Origin: Chryseobacterium gregarium DSM 19109
GTDB taxonomy: Bacteria > Bacteroidota > Bacteroidia > Flavobacteriales > Weeksellaceae
NCBI RefSeq assembly: GCF_000430845.1
Contig: NZ_AUMU01000009.1
Span: forward strand, 62,001 to 126,000
DNA: 64,000 nucleotides
Reading direction: 5' to 3'
A model generated the notes under the pieces. That model was not told where the DNA came from, made no database searches, and saw only the letters and a list, made by a program, of their open reading frames with translations. The stretch's first letter is position 1. Each line of letters begins with the position of its first letter. Shown piece after piece: positions 63,991 through 64,000 of this stretch. The translations under genes were made by a program, and so were the position numbers.

Positions 63991-64000
63991 CTTAAAATTA

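Noticed and set aside
1-64000. CRISPR array, prophage, integron or insertion sequence
   Set aside because: No regularly spaced repeats, transposase, integrase or phage genes were recognised on either strand.

Overview
The window is chromosomal DNA from a member of the Flavobacteriia, most probably Chryseobacterium or a close relative in the Weeksellaceae. The indicators are two secreted proteins with C-terminal type IX secretion sorting domains, a CarboxypepD_reg-type outer-membrane barrel protein, Bacteroidota-specific families (DUF4292, DUF4254, DUF2851), split MetH, bacillithiol synthesis (BshA), TAnnTTTG-type promoters and a near absence of Shine-Dalgarno sequences. No rRNA, tRNA, CRISPR array, prophage or insertion sequence was seen. 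Coding density is high, and most of the DNA is ordinary housekeeping and cell-envelope content.

Layout. 1-9.3 kb: the start of an M1 peptidase, an outer-membrane barrel protein divergent from a histidine kinase/OmpR-type regulator pair, a secreted endonuclease/phosphatase-fold protein, a complete M1 peptidase and a dienoyl-CoA-reductase-like SDR. 9.3-17 kb: a GH92 mannosidase, then two tandem oxidoreductase plus AraC-regulator modules (aldo/keto reductase-AraC, SDR-AraC), then a divergent HxlR regulator/azoreductase pair with a repeated operator. 17-25.7 kb: dihydroorotase, then an envelope group (flippase, sugar nucleotidyltransferase, DUF4292 lipoprotein, EnvC-like LytM protein, TatA, DUF4254, lipoprotein, GTP cyclohydrolase II). 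25.7-34 kb: a lipoprotein, GH3 hexosaminidase with BshA, DUF2851-PspC-GNAT, a SIMPL protein and two duplicated CarboxypepD_reg secreted proteins. 34-48 kb: an AddA-like helicase-nuclease, ferritin, a Spy-like protein, a GGFR-repeat secreted protein, 4-alpha-glucanotransferase, a T9SS cargo, CysS, FolE and a GNAT-like protein.

48-58.3 kb is the most coherent unit. A textbook SAM-I riboswitch (58143-58247, minus strand) heads a roughly 10-kb minus-strand methionine operon: metX (TTG start), ACT-homoserine dehydrogenase, metZ-like sulfhydrylase, the homocysteine-binding half of MetH, the folate/B12/reactivation half of MetH, a Fic-domain protein and metF. These genes run from homoserine to methionine, with MetF supplying methyl-THF. 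The Fic gene is the odd member. 58.4-64 kb: a GH63-like glucosidase, a T9SS cargo with an FnIII domain, OsmC and a DUF2314 lipoprotein.

I did not find a clearly new multi-gene system. The best leads are regulatory or organisational: three GGTTAA repeats at 11-bp steps before the two-component genes, GCTAAC repeats at 18-bp steps before the azoreductase, a dyad touching the folE promoter, the Fic gene inside the SAM-controlled operon, a perfect 23-bp hairpin between divergent genes, and several degenerate intergenic repeats.
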